DNA of 64,000 nt. It comes from Mesolinea sp040772305 (GTDB lineage Bacteria > Chloroflexota > Anaerolineae > Anaerolineales > Anaerolineaceae). Position 1 is the stretch's first letter, and every line of letters begins with the position of its first letter. This document shows, piece after piece, positions 18,001-25,624 of this stretch. The stretch spans positions 1,116,001-1,180,000 of the forward strand of contig JAXGYK010000001.1 in assembly GCA_040772305.1 (NCBI GenBank), read 5' to 3'. Made by a program: the position numbers and the translations under genes. The notes beneath the pieces are model-generated. The model saw nothing but the letters and a program-made list of their open reading frames with translations. It had not been told where the DNA came from and ran no database searches.

Positions 18001-18621
18001 GCTAGCGGAAAAGATGTAAATGTTTTGGTGCTGGACACCGAAGTATATTCAAATACTGGCGGTCAGGCCTCTAAGGCAACGCCTACCGGAGCAGTAGCCA
18101 AGTTTGCTGCCAACGGTAAAGATTTGCCCAAGAAGGATCTGGGTCAAATAGCCATGACCTATGGCAATATCTATGTAGGCCGGGTTGCTATGGGTGCGAG
18201 TGATTCTCAAACCCTGAGAACATTTGTTGAGGCCGATTCCTACGAAGGACCTTCGTTGATTATTGCTTACAGCCACTGCATTTCGCACGGCATCGACATG
18301 AAGAAGGGCTTGCTCCAGCAAAAGGCTGCCATTAATAGCGGTGCCTGGCTTCTGTATCGGTATGACCCGCGCCTGGCCGATGAAGGCAAGAACCCCTTGC
18401 AGCTCGACAGCAAGGCGCCCAGTATTCCTGTGGCTGATTACGCTTATAACGAAACCCGTTACCGCATGCTGCTACGGTCCGATGAAGAGCGCGCTGAAAT
18501 GCTGATGAAACGTGCCCAAGAGGATGCCGGCCAGCGCTGGGCGCTGTATGAACAGCTTGCTTCTATGGACTATAGCAAGCCAGAGCCGCCAGCTTCGGAT
18601 ACGGCGAACAAGGAGGCCTAA
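15016..18621 (+). CDS. nifJ: Pyruvate:ferredoxin (flavodoxin) oxidoreductase, one-chain
   Basis: 1201 residues from ATG 15016, behind AAGGAG; the 22 upstream codons do not resemble the family. It oxidises pyruvate to acetyl-CoA and CO2 and reduces ferredoxin, a central step of anaerobic fermentation. Domains in order: pyruvate-binding alpha domain (YPITPSSPMGEYADQW), transketolase-C-like domain, gamma domain (residues about 420-620), an 8Fe ferredoxin domain (CIQCGRCSFVCP and CTGCGLCVENCP), and the TPP domain (GACAGCGETPY, GDGWAYDIGYGG, SNTGGQASKATPTG). All cluster Cys are present. The gene is monocistronic. It indicates an anaerobic lifestyle. Confidence 0.96.
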   Translation: MKRQMVMTDANEATAYVAYRLSEVIAIYPITPSSPMGEYADQWMAERVPNLWGTIPSVNEMQSEGGAAGAVHGALQAGALTTTFTASQGLLLMIPNMYKIAGELTPTVFHVSARSLSAQALSIFGDHQDVMAARATGFAMLASNSVQEAQDTALIATAATLRSRVPFLHFFDGFRTSHEISKIERVSDDDLRAMVDENMIFEHRKRALTPDAPVLRGTAQNPDVYFQGRETVNRYYTEAVHIVEEEMNRFAEITGRKYQLVEYYGHPEAERVLVIMGSGAETASETASFLQAKGEKVAVIAVRLYRPFPVEHFVKAFPSTVKKVAVLDRTKEPGAIGEPLYLDVVNALQVGASMNLAAYEQMPVVVGGRYGLSSKDFTPAMVKGVFDELKKAEPKRNFTVGINDDVTHLSIDFDPSFEILGEEVVQAMFFGLGSDGTVGANKNSIKIIGDETDNFAQGYFEYDSKKSGAVTVSHLRFGPKPIKAPYLISTGEANFVGCHQVSFVDRLDMLKFARPGSVFLMNSIYKPDEVWDTLPKEMQKDLIDKKIKFYVIDAYEVADKTGMGQRINTIMQTCFFAISGILPKDEAIRQIKKSIQDTYGKRGDAVVKKNYNAVDQAVANMHEVKVPAQVSSEHGRHLPVPKEAPEYVRETLGMIIDRRGDEVPVSMMPDDGTFPTATTKWEKRNIALEIPVWEPDLCIQCGRCSFVCPHAAIRTKLYKEELLATAPEGFKHTASRTNQWKEGYAFTVQVAPEDCTGCGLCVENCPGKDRSNPERKAINMAPQPPIREQEAKNWDYFLGLPLLDRADVPLNLIKYSQLFEPLFEFSGACAGCGETPYIKLASQLFGDRMVVANATGCTSIYGGNLPTTPWAKNAQGRGPAWNNSLFEDNAEFGLGMRLTIDKFKEFATELLTKNADKVGKELAEEILNASQKTEGEIQQQRKRVEKLKAVLKDQKTGDLRQLLSLADYLVRKSVWIIGGDGWAYDIGYGGLDHVLASGKDVNVLVLDTEVYSNTGGQASKATPTGAVAKFAANGKDLPKKDLGQIAMTYGNIYVGRVAMGASDSQTLRTFVEADSYEGPSLIIAYSHCISHGIDMKKGLLQQKAAINSGAWLLYRYDPRLADEGKNPLQLDSKAPSIPVADYAYNETRYRMLLRSDEERAEMLMKRAQEDAGQRWALYEQLASMDYSKPEPPASDTANKEA

Positions 18622-18822
18622 GGCACTTGGAGCACAAACCTGAGGTCTGGGTGATCCAGGCGAACGGGAAGGCTCCGAGATCATGGCTGGGTCCGGAGGG
18701 AACCCTTCGGCAAAGCTGATCGAGGTCCACAAAGACCTCAAGACAAGCAGTATATTTGTTCTACCTAAGGTACAATCAGCAGTGGCAGTATTCCAGCCGC
18801 TGCTGATTGTATAGGAATTGAA
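18622..18822 (+). other. Hairpin-rich intergenic region after nifJ
   Basis: Four inverted repeats follow one another: CTGG-N5-CCAG (about 18647-18659); CCGGAGGG-AA-CCCTTCGG (about 18693-18710); GAGGTC-N6-GACCTC (about 18722-18739); and a 15-bp stem with one G-T pair and a nine-base loop (18772-18786 with 18796-18810). None is followed by a T-run, so they are not ordinary terminators. A 43-codon frame (ATG 18683 to TAG 18814) runs through the last three but has no good ribosome site. The region could be an unrecognised structured RNA, an mRNA-stabilising 3' end of nifJ, or decayed coding sequence. Confidence 0.4.
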
Positions 18823-18942
18823 ATGGCTGGCCTTAGGATTCAATGTGCCGGACTAAAACTGGAAACCCCAATTGTAAAGGCCTTGCTTTTCGAAGAAGAG
18901 GCTGCCAACGAAAAGCGCGCTTTGGATTACTTCCCGAATTAG
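18823..18942 (+). CDS. Possible small protein, 39 aa
   Basis: ATG 18823 to TAG 18940-18942, with AGGAA (18813-18817) five bases upstream and right after the large hairpin at 18772-18810. The product starts MAGLRIQCAGLKLETP and ends in a charged helix-like tail. I do not recognise it and composition alone cannot prove it is translated. A truncated remnant of a longer gene is the main alternative. Confidence 0.2.
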   Translation: MAGLRIQCAGLKLETPIVKALLFEEEAANEKRALDYFPN

Positions 18943-19054
18943 GCAGCAGATAAACTGCCCAGTGGTCAGGACTTTTGGATGGATCCCATTATTCGCGCAT
19001 CAGTGCAATATATGGCATTACGGGAAAGGTGAACATTCTCTGGCTTAGAAACGC

Positions 19055-19060
19055 TATAAT
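19055..19060 (+). promoter_or_regulatory. Candidate -10 box for the dnaG-sigma operon
   Basis: A perfect TATAAT about 70 bases upstream of the dnaG start. A TGAACA (19030-19035) with a long 19-bp spacer is the only -35 candidate. The leader then carries CAGAGG before ATG 19131. Confidence 0.45.
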
Positions 19061-19130
19061 TGGGCACAGGCCTTACAGTCCTGTAACGAATACTTGCTCT
19101 GGTTAAAATTTTGATCTCAGAGGCGAATAC

Positions 19131-21101
19131 ATGAGTGTTGTTGATGAAATCAAGGCTCGTTTGGACTTGGTAGATTTTGTGTCCCAAACGGTCAAACTGC
19201 GTAAAGCCGGTAAAAACTATACCGGTTTTTGCCCTTTTCACAGCAATACACGCACCCCGGCTTTTGTAGTATTTCCTGAGACCCAATCCTGGCGCTGTTT
19301 TGGCCAGTGCAACGAAGGCGGCGATCTATTTGGCTACGTAATGAAGCGCGAGGGCTGGGATTTTTCGGAAACCTTGCGCTATTTAGCAGAACGGGCGGGT
19401 GTAAAACTTGTCCAGTACGAGAAACCCGATGCTGTTACTGAGAGCAAGCGCGAACGACTTATCAAGCTGCTTGAAGCAGTTCAGACTTTTTACCGTGAGC
19501 AGTTGATTCATTCAGAAGCTGGCAAGGAGGCTTTAGCTTACCTGCGCAAGCGTGGATTAACGGACGAGACGATCAAGATTTGGGGCTTAGGCTATGCACC
19601 TGCAGGCTGGACGGAATTAAGCAGCGTGCTTACACGTCAGGGCTTTAGCGAGGAGGAAATGATTGCAGCGGGTGTTGCAAACGAGCGCGAATCGGGCGGC
19701 ATCTATGACCGATTCCGCAACCGTCTTATCTTTCCGATTCGCGAACCCTATGGCAAGATGGCAGGCTTTGGGGGACGTGTTTTGGATCCCAATGATGTTC
19801 CCAAGTACATTAATAGCCCCAGCACTGAATTGTTTGATAAGGGGCGTTTGCTTTATGGGATGGACCTGGCACGGCAAGCAATCCGCAGCAGCCAGCAGGC
19901 TGTGATTGTTGAAGGGTACATGGATGTAATTGGCCTGCATCAGGCTGGTTTTCCGAATGCGGTCTCACCCATGGGTACAGCCCTTACCGAGGAGCAGTTT
20001 CACCTGCTCAAGCGCTTTACGCGCAGTTTTGTGCTGGCATTGGACCCCGACGCAGCCGGTGAAAAGGCGACCCTGAAAGGTTTGGAGACTGCCCGCCAAA
20101 CCCTGGACCAGGAAGGAGAGCTGCGTTTTGATGCCCGCGGTCTTTTACGTGTTGAGAATCGCCTTAGTGCTGACATTCGTGTGACTGCTTTGCCCGAAGG
20201 TTTAGACCCGGATGAAATCGTGTTAAAGGACCCTCAGCGCTGGCAGACAATTCTGGATGAAGCTCAGCCTGTGGTTTTGCACATCATGCAAATTTTGGCC
20301 AGAGATCAAAACCTGGAAGACGCAAAGATAAAACGCGAAATTGCCAACCAGGTTTTACCGCTGATTGAAGACGTTGCCAATGCAGTGGAGCGAGAGGCCT
20401 ATCGCCAACAGCTGGCACGTTTTTTGCGTATAGATGAGCGTGTATTGCACAGTCAATATGCACGCCAGCGTACTTCACGCCGTTCTTCCTGGATAAAGCA
20501 AGGTGAGCGCGAGGAAATGGCACAAGTTGTAGAAGACCGCCGTTTTCAAACAATAGCTGACCGCAACCGGCTCCTGGAGCAACACGCAATTATGTATCTC
20601 TTAGAACGGCCGGAAGATCTTTACAAACTGGATAAGGAACTTGCAAATTTGGATTTGGAACACCTTAGTCCTGCAGATTTTACGAGCAGTGACCGGCGGG
20701 TTGCGTTTGAGATCGTTCGGGATTCCCAACGCCAGGATGCAGTGAGCGCTCAGGAATACATCGCTGAACATCTTCCCCAGGGAGTTTTTGATGTTGCTCC
20801 TCCGAAGAACCTGCTGGATCCTGAACCGGACCTGAGTTACGAACCTCCGGCTCAAAAGCTGATTATAGACCAGGTCCGCAACATTATTCGTTTGCGCCAT
20901 AACCTTATTGAGGACAGGATGCAGCAGCTCATTTACCTGCAAAGTGAAACTGAGGAAAAGCCCTACACAGAGGAAGAAATCCAGTTTCTGTTGATCGAAC
21001 TGTTGGATCAACGGCGCCTGATTGACTTGGGGTTAAAAAACTTAGATAGTGGACAAGCTGGCAAGGTGAACTTGCCCAATAAATGGAAAGGCACTCCCTG
21101 A
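19131..21101 (+). CDS. dnaG: DNA primase DnaG
   Basis: 656 residues. DnaG synthesises RNA primers at the replication fork. The N-terminal zinc-binding domain is visible as FCPFHSNTRTPAF and CFGQCNEGGD. The Toprim core has IVEGYMDVIGLHQAGF with the catalytic Glu and LALDPDAAGEKA with the metal-binding Asp pair. The C-terminal ~200 residues are the helicase-interacting part and are less conserved. Its TGA stop overlaps the ATG of the sigma factor gene (TGATG at 21099-21103), so the two are translationally coupled, as in the classical primase-sigma macromolecular synthesis operon. Confidence 0.95.
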   Translation: MSVVDEIKARLDLVDFVSQTVKLRKAGKNYTGFCPFHSNTRTPAFVVFPETQSWRCFGQCNEGGDLFGYVMKREGWDFSETLRYLAERAGVKLVQYEKPDAVTESKRERLIKLLEAVQTFYREQLIHSEAGKEALAYLRKRGLTDETIKIWGLGYAPAGWTELSSVLTRQGFSEEEMIAAGVANERESGGIYDRFRNRLIFPIREPYGKMAGFGGRVLDPNDVPKYINSPSTELFDKGRLLYGMDLARQAIRSSQQAVIVEGYMDVIGLHQAGFPNAVSPMGTALTEEQFHLLKRFTRSFVLALDPDAAGEKATLKGLETARQTLDQEGELRFDARGLLRVENRLSADIRVTALPEGLDPDEIVLKDPQRWQTILDEAQPVVLHIMQILARDQNLEDAKIKREIANQVLPLIEDVANAVEREAYRQQLARFLRIDERVLHSQYARQRTSRRSSWIKQGEREEMAQVVEDRRFQTIADRNRLLEQHAIMYLLERPEDLYKLDKELANLDLEHLSPADFTSSDRRVAFEIVRDSQRQDAVSAQEYIAEHLPQGVFDVAPPKNLLDPEPDLSYEPPAQKLIIDQVRNIIRLRHNLIEDRMQQLIYLQSETEEKPYTEEEIQFLLIELLDQRRLIDLGLKNLDSGQAGKVNLPNKWKGTP

Positions 21102-22534
21102 TGACGTTCTCTTCCCGCAATGATGATCAAGAAGATGATCTCCTGAACCAAGAAATACTGAACGAACGCGAGATTCAAGCTGTGCTGCAGGCCGGTGAAG
21201 ACCCCATGCAACTCTACCTGCACGACATCAACCGGGACGTTCTCTTGGATTCTGCTCAGGAATTCAGTTTGGCAATTTATGTTCAGGCTGAACTGCAGCA
21301 GCAATTGTTTTTGGGTGAAGATGGATTGGTAGATGGCAGGGCCATCTACCGCGATTTGCGCTCCAGCTGGGAACAAGTGCTCTCTGATGCGGTGCGTACT
21401 CGTCATGATCCGCCGGAGCTGGACCTGGTGCTGGAAGAAGCCGCCGCGATGCAAACAGAGTTTAACTTGGAAGCTGGCTCTTATACCAACAGCTATCTAA
21501 GCAATGATCGCTGGGGTAAGGATAGCCTTTGGGATGCCTTGGCTTCAAATCTTTGCCGTTTCCTTACCGATGCCTACATGCTGCCTCGGTCTACATTGGC
21601 CAGTATTCGTGAAGCATTGGATACGAAAGATAACCTTCCGGATTGCGAGATAGTACACAGTTTGCCTCTTGCAGATGAGGAGCTGCGCCAGGCAGCCGAG
21701 CGGGTAGCGGCAAATGCCAAACAAGCCACCCATCATCTGGTGGAATATAACCTGCGCCTGGTTGTGAGTGTAGCAAAAAAATATACCAACCGCGGAATAT
21801 CGCTGATGGACCTCATTCAGGAAGGAAACATGGGTCTGCTGCGTGCTATCCAAAAGTTTGACCCAGCCCGCGGCTTCCGGTTTAGCACCTATGCTACCTG
21901 GTGGATCCGGCAATCCATCAGCCGATACATTCTGGAAAATGCACGTACAATCCGCATCCCGGTTCACGTTGTCGAATCGATCAGTAAGCTGATTAAGATA
22001 CAGCATAGCCTGGTGCAAAGTCTTGGCCGCGACCCTACATTTGCTGAAATGGCTGTGAAAAGTGGTTTCTTGTCTGATGAAGATGTGAAAGCCATCCTTG
22101 AGATTGGCGGCAGCAAAGAACTGGCTGACCCCGGACTTTTACGTCGTTGGGAAGAAGCAACCAATAAAGTAGAACAAATCCTTAAAACTGCAGAGGAGCC
22201 TGTTTCGCTGGAAACCCCGATAGGCGATGAGGAAAACAGTACATTGGGGGATTATATTGAAGATGTCGACTCGCCGGAGCCGATGGATGAAGTGCTGCGT
22301 GTAATGCTGCGGGATGCAGTTAAAACCACCTTGGGTAATTTGAGTGAGCGGGAGCGGAAAGTGCTGGACCTGCGTTTTGGGCTAACGGATGGAATATACC
22401 ATTCGCTGGAGGAGATTAGCAATCGCTTTGGCCTTACGCGGGAACGTATCCGTCAGATTGAAGCTTCGGGCTTGCGTAAGCTGCGTGACCCTAAGCATAT
22501 CAACCCGCTATGGGATTATTTTGAGAATTCCTAA
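21101..22534 (+). CDS. rpoD: Sigma-70 factor, primary (RpoD) type
   Basis: 477 residues from ATG 21101; an ATG at 21083 inside dnaG is less likely because GGAAAGG (21084-21090) serves the later start. Region 1.2 is DPMQLYLHDINRDVLLDSAQEF. Residues about 55-180 form a weakly conserved insert. Region 2 is intact (HHLVEYNLRLVVSVAKKYTN, QEGNMGLLRAIQKFDP, FSTYATWWIRQSI), as is region 4.2 with its helix-turn-helix (HSLEEISNRFGLTRERIRQIE). These bind the -10 and -35 boxes. Given its place behind dnaG it is probably the housekeeping sigma, though a paralogue elsewhere cannot be excluded. Confidence 0.92.
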   Translation: MTFSSRNDDQEDDLLNQEILNEREIQAVLQAGEDPMQLYLHDINRDVLLDSAQEFSLAIYVQAELQQQLFLGEDGLVDGRAIYRDLRSSWEQVLSDAVRTRHDPPELDLVLEEAAAMQTEFNLEAGSYTNSYLSNDRWGKDSLWDALASNLCRFLTDAYMLPRSTLASIREALDTKDNLPDCEIVHSLPLADEELRQAAERVAANAKQATHHLVEYNLRLVVSVAKKYTNRGISLMDLIQEGNMGLLRAIQKFDPARGFRFSTYATWWIRQSISRYILENARTIRIPVHVVESISKLIKIQHSLVQSLGRDPTFAEMAVKSGFLSDEDVKAILEIGGSKELADPGLLRRWEEATNKVEQILKTAEEPVSLETPIGDEENSTLGDYIEDVDSPEPMDEVLRVMLRDAVKTTLGNLSERERKVLDLRFGLTDGIYHSLEEISNRFGLTRERIRQIEASGLRKLRDPKHINPLWDYFENS

Positions 22535-22584
22535 GTTTTATGCGCGACACTTTGGGGCGGATGGGATTTTCGCAGAACAGTAAA

Positions 22585-22646
22585 AAAACAGGCCTGAGTA
22601 AAACCCAAAGGCGCTGCTGTCGCCCTTAGGATCACAAGCCTGTTTT
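22585..22646. terminator. Nested hairpin terminator after the sigma factor gene
   Basis: AAAACAGGC (22585-22593) pairs with GCCTGTTTT (22638-22646), enclosing a second stem AAGGCG (22608-22613) with CGCC(C)TT (22621-22627). The outer stem ends in A and T runs, so it could terminate on either strand. The nested form is longer than a normal terminator. Confidence 0.6.
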
Positions 22647-22777
22647 GCGGGGTTTATCTCCCCAGTACTTAATAATAGACTATAAATACCTAGCTTTGCT
22701 TTAAACCATATGAAGAAATTATGAAGATTCTTTAAGATATTGGTATTTTTACAGAAGCAGCCTTAGGATTGGGGCAA

Positions 22778-23125
22778 ATGGCAGATCCAAATGAAACTCC
22801 TCAGAGCCTTTTTGAGCGTATTTATAATCTTGTGCGGCAGATACCTGCTGGAAAAGTAGCCTATTACAGCCAGATTGGCGCGCTTTGCGGGGGATGCGGG
22901 GGTAGAGTAGTTGGGTTTGCCTTGGTGTCATTAAAAGGCGGCAAGCATGACGAGGTACCCTGGCAAAGGGTTGTCAATATTCAGGGGCGTATCAGTCCGC
23001 ATGGATTTGGCGGAATCATACAGCGTCAGCTTTTGGAACAAGAGGGCATCGAATTTCGTCTAGATGGTAGTATCGATTTTGAGCGTTACCTCTGGGACGG
23101 CAGTTGTGGAGATGAAAATGAATAA
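22778..23125 (+). CDS. Alkyltransferase-like protein (ATL), MGMT family
   Basis: 115 residues from ATG 22778. It matches the DNA-binding domain of O6-alkylguanine-DNA alkyltransferase (IPAGKVAYYSQIGALCG, then GGRVVGFALV), but where true enzymes have a Pro-Cys-His-Arg active site it has VPWQRVVN: the acceptor Cys is replaced by Trp. ATL proteins bind alkylated guanine without repairing it and pass the lesion to nucleotide excision repair (UvrA/UvrB). No Shine-Dalgarno is seen; a TAGGAT (22764-22769) eight bases before the ATG could make it leaderless. It overlaps the next gene by 8 bases. Confidence 0.85.
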   Translation: MADPNETPQSLFERIYNLVRQIPAGKVAYYSQIGALCGGCGGRVVGFALVSLKGGKHDEVPWQRVVNIQGRISPHGFGGIIQRQLLEQEGIEFRLDGSIDFERYLWDGSCGDENE

Positions 23126-23972
23126 TAAGAATATCCCAATCCTTGTTCTCGTTATCCTTGCAGTTATTACTTGCTTTTGTTTGGTGGCCTGTGCAGTCTT
23201 GTTTTCTTCCGCCCTGCTGGTTAATCACAAGATCACGCGTCCTATCCCTCCTGCACCAACAGATTTGAGAACCTCCTGGCAGAAGAACATTGACGATCTT
23301 TATGCTTTCTATGCTCAGTATCCTGCGAACAGCAATATTATGAGCGGCGAGCTGCCCGACCCGAGTTTACCCATCATGGGTGTTTTTGAGATCTTGGACC
23401 AAATCCAGATGGAAGAGGGATGGGTTTTAGATTATGTCTACCATGCTGATGGAATGGGCTCTTATCCTGTTCTCTATGCCAGGAAGGATACACAAGACCC
23501 ATATGAAAACAAAGAGCAGCTGCTAGCCGCACAGGAGCAATGTGAAGCCTCTACTAGCCAAGCCTGTCCGGACTACCTGAGCCATATCCGGCCAAACGGG
23601 ACGCCGCTCTCCTATTTGCAGCTTGTTCTCCTTAATATCAGCGGAGAACAGTTTTATCTGGGATGGCATGCCAATTACAACGATACGATCCCGGTGGCAA
23701 CTCGGGAAGGGCTTGAAGACGTTTTGACCAAACTGCGTGATGGTGAATTTGGTATAGCGATGAACCCCCTTGAGGTAATTAAAGCCCGCAGTCTTGACTT
23801 TGCCCCGCGTGTTAAACAGCTGAATGAAAAGATATTTGTCCGCTATGTCACTTTTAGCAAATGGGGAGGTTTTATAGAATGGAATTTGGAACTCAACTCT
23901 GACGATCCGAGTTTTTGGCAGTTGGATGAAGGGAAGATTTTGCTGCCTTACGACTGCGGTATTATGTTTTAA
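23118..23972 (+). CDS. Membrane-anchored protein of unknown function
   Basis: 284 residues from ATG 23118, preferred because GGAG (23107-23110) precedes it; ATG 23112 is the alternative. Residues about 6-36 form one strong membrane helix (IPILVLVILAVITCF onwards), followed by a Pro-rich stretch and an extracytoplasmic domain of about 245 residues. The domain has a Cys pair near CEASTSQAC, so a disulfide is possible. I recognise no family. It shares its start region with the ATL gene, so both are on one transcript, though a functional link is not evident. Confidence 0.6.
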   Translation: MNNKNIPILVLVILAVITCFCLVACAVLFSSALLVNHKITRPIPPAPTDLRTSWQKNIDDLYAFYAQYPANSNIMSGELPDPSLPIMGVFEILDQIQMEEGWVLDYVYHADGMGSYPVLYARKDTQDPYENKEQLLAAQEQCEASTSQACPDYLSHIRPNGTPLSYLQLVLLNISGEQFYLGWHANYNDTIPVATREGLEDVLTKLRDGEFGIAMNPLEVIKARSLDFAPRVKQLNEKIFVRYVTFSKWGGFIEWNLELNSDDPSFWQLDEGKILLPYDCGIMF

Positions 23973-23996
23973 ATATGCTGTAAAACCTGGATCAAA

Positions 23997-24026
23997 AAAC
24001 CGGCTGAATAATTATTCAACCGGTTT
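23997..24026. terminator. Bidirectional terminator between convergent genes
   Basis: A 30-bp near-perfect palindrome: AAACCGG (23997-24003) with CCGGTTT (24020-24026), and TGAATAA with TTATTCA inside. Runs of A and T flank it, so it can stop transcription from the membrane protein gene and from glpK. Confidence 0.8.
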
Positions 24027-24047
24027 GATTTAGTTTGATTTGATTAG

Positions 24048-25547
24048 CTACTCGACCCAATCGAAAGTGCGCGTGACAGCTTTTTTCCAGCCCTTGTAGA
24101 GTTTTTCACGCTCTGCGGCAGGCATAGCTGGCATCCAGGTCTTGGTGACTGTCCAATTGGCTTTGAGCTCTTCCCGATTGTTCCAAAATCCGGTAGCAAG
24201 CCCGGCGGCATAGGCCGCCCCAAGCGCAGTGGTTTCGGCGACTTTAGGCCGCAGAACTTCTACACCAAGGATATCTGACTGGAATTGCATGAGGGTCTCA
24301 TTGACAACCATGCCGCCATCCACCCTGAGTGATTTAAGCTGGACACCGCTATCGAGGTTCATGGCCTCGAGTACGTCGCGGGTCTGATAAGCAGTAGCTT
24401 CGAGCACTGCGCGCGCCAGGTGTCCGCCATTGATATAGCGTGTCATGCCGACGATCACACCGCGGGCATCGCTTCTCCAATAGGGAGCATAAAGGCCCGA
24501 GAAAGCAGGCACGAAGTAAATGCCGCCGCTATCCTCAACCGTGCGGGCGAGGGAATCGATATCGGCAGATTGTGAGATAAGCTTGAGGTTGTCGCGCAAC
24601 CACTGCACAAGCGCGCCAGCGATGGCAATGGAGCCTTCCAGTGCATAAACAGCAGGGTGTCCCTTGACTTGGTAGCCAAGGGTGGTAAGCAGGCCATGCT
24701 TGCTTTGGATGGGGTTTGTACCCGTATTCATGAGCATGAAACAGCCCGTTCCGTAAGTGTTCTTAGTTTCACCTGGTTCAAAGCATGTCTGGCCGAATAA
24801 TGCTGCCTGTTGGTCGCCCAGGACACCCGCAATGGGCACGCCGTTCAACTCGGGCAGCTTGCATTCAGCATAGACCTCACTTGAGGAAAGGATTTCCGGC
24901 AAGATGCCGCGTGGGATCTTGAGCAGATTGAGCATATCATCATCCCAATCCAGCGTGGAGAGATTCATAAGCATCGTGCGTGAGGCATTGGTAACATCGG
25001 TGAAGTGTTGACCGCCCTGTCTTCCGCCAGTGAGATTCCAGATCAGCCAGCTGTCGATGGTGCCGAAGAGCAATTCGCCGTTTTCAGCGCGTTGCTGGGC
25101 TCCTTCAAGGTGGTCGAGCAACCAGCGGATCTTGGGGCCAGAGAAATAGGTTGAAAGCGGCAAGCCGACTTTGGCGCGGAACCGATCCATGCCGCCATCT
25201 TTGGCAAGCGCACTGATGAGTTCGTCGGTGCGGGTATCCTGCCAGACAAGGGCATGCGCAAGAGGTTTGCCCGTGGATTTTTCCCAGAGCAGGGTGGTTT
25301 CACGCTGGTTGGTGATGCCGATGGCAGCAAGGTCGTTGCCGCTGGCGTTGGCTTTGGCCAGGACGGAGTAGATCAGCTCTACCGTGTTTTCCCAGATTTC
25401 GGTGGCGTCATGTTCCACCCAACCTGGTTTGGGATAGTATTGCTGGTGTTCTTTTTGGCTTATTGCGACAATTTGACCGTTCTTACGAAAAAGAACGCAG
25501 CGTGTACTGGTTGTTCCTTGGTCGATGGAAAGGATGAATTTACTCAT
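24048..25547 (-). CDS. glpK: Glycerol kinase
   Basis: 499 residues from ATG 25547 (MSKFILSIDQGTTSTR), the normal family length; longer readings start inside a hairpin. GlpK phosphorylates glycerol to sn-glycerol 3-phosphate with ATP in the cytoplasm. Conserved: the phosphate loop DQGTTSTR, the glycerol-contact segments ISQKEHQQYYPKPGWVEHD and TNQRETT, and the FGGY signature region near the C-terminus (DGGMVVNETLMQFQSDILGVEV). It is read away from the divergent regulator and flavoprotein genes that oxidise its product, so the two transcripts together form a glycerol pathway. No glycerol facilitator is nearby. Confidence 0.96.
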   Translation of the reverse strand: MSKFILSIDQGTTSTRCVLFRKNGQIVAISQKEHQQYYPKPGWVEHDATEIWENTVELIYSVLAKANASGNDLAAIGITNQRETTLLWEKSTGKPLAHALVWQDTRTDELISALAKDGGMDRFRAKVGLPLSTYFSGPKIRWLLDHLEGAQQRAENGELLFGTIDSWLIWNLTGGRQGGQHFTDVTNASRTMLMNLSTLDWDDDMLNLLKIPRGILPEILSSSEVYAECKLPELNGVPIAGVLGDQQAALFGQTCFEPGETKNTYGTGCFMLMNTGTNPIQSKHGLLTTLGYQVKGHPAVYALEGSIAIAGALVQWLRDNLKLISQSADIDSLARTVEDSGGIYFVPAFSGLYAPYWRSDARGVIVGMTRYINGGHLARAVLEATAYQTRDVLEAMNLDSGVQLKSLRVDGGMVVNETLMQFQSDILGVEVLRPKVAETTALGAAYAAGLATGFWNNREELKANWTVTKTWMPAMPAAEREKLYKGWKKAVTRTFDWVE

Positions 25548-25576
25548 ATAAATTTTTCCCTTACTCATTATTGTAA

Positions 25577-25616
25577 ACCATTGGTTCACTTCCATAAGAG
25601 GAAGTGAACCAATGGT
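25577..25616. repeat. Perfect 17-bp inverted repeat just upstream of glpK
   Basis: Positions 25577-25593 and 25600-25616 are exact reverse complements (ACCATTGGTTCACTTCC and its complement) around a six-base loop ATAAGA. On the minus strand it lies between the hydrolase stop (25625) and the glpK start (25547). There is no clear T-run, so it may be a partial terminator, an mRNA-processing or stabilising hairpin, or an operator. Confidence 0.8.
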
Positions 25617-25624
25617 AAAAGAGC

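Noticed and set aside
18472..18843. 123-codon minus-strand frame over the end of nifJ
   Set aside because: It is antisense to nifJ and to the hairpin region, resembles nothing known and has no ribosome site.
22585..22646. Fluoride riboswitch
   Set aside because: The nested GGCG...CGCC stem recalls one, but the conserved aptamer bases are absent and it follows, rather than precedes, a gene.
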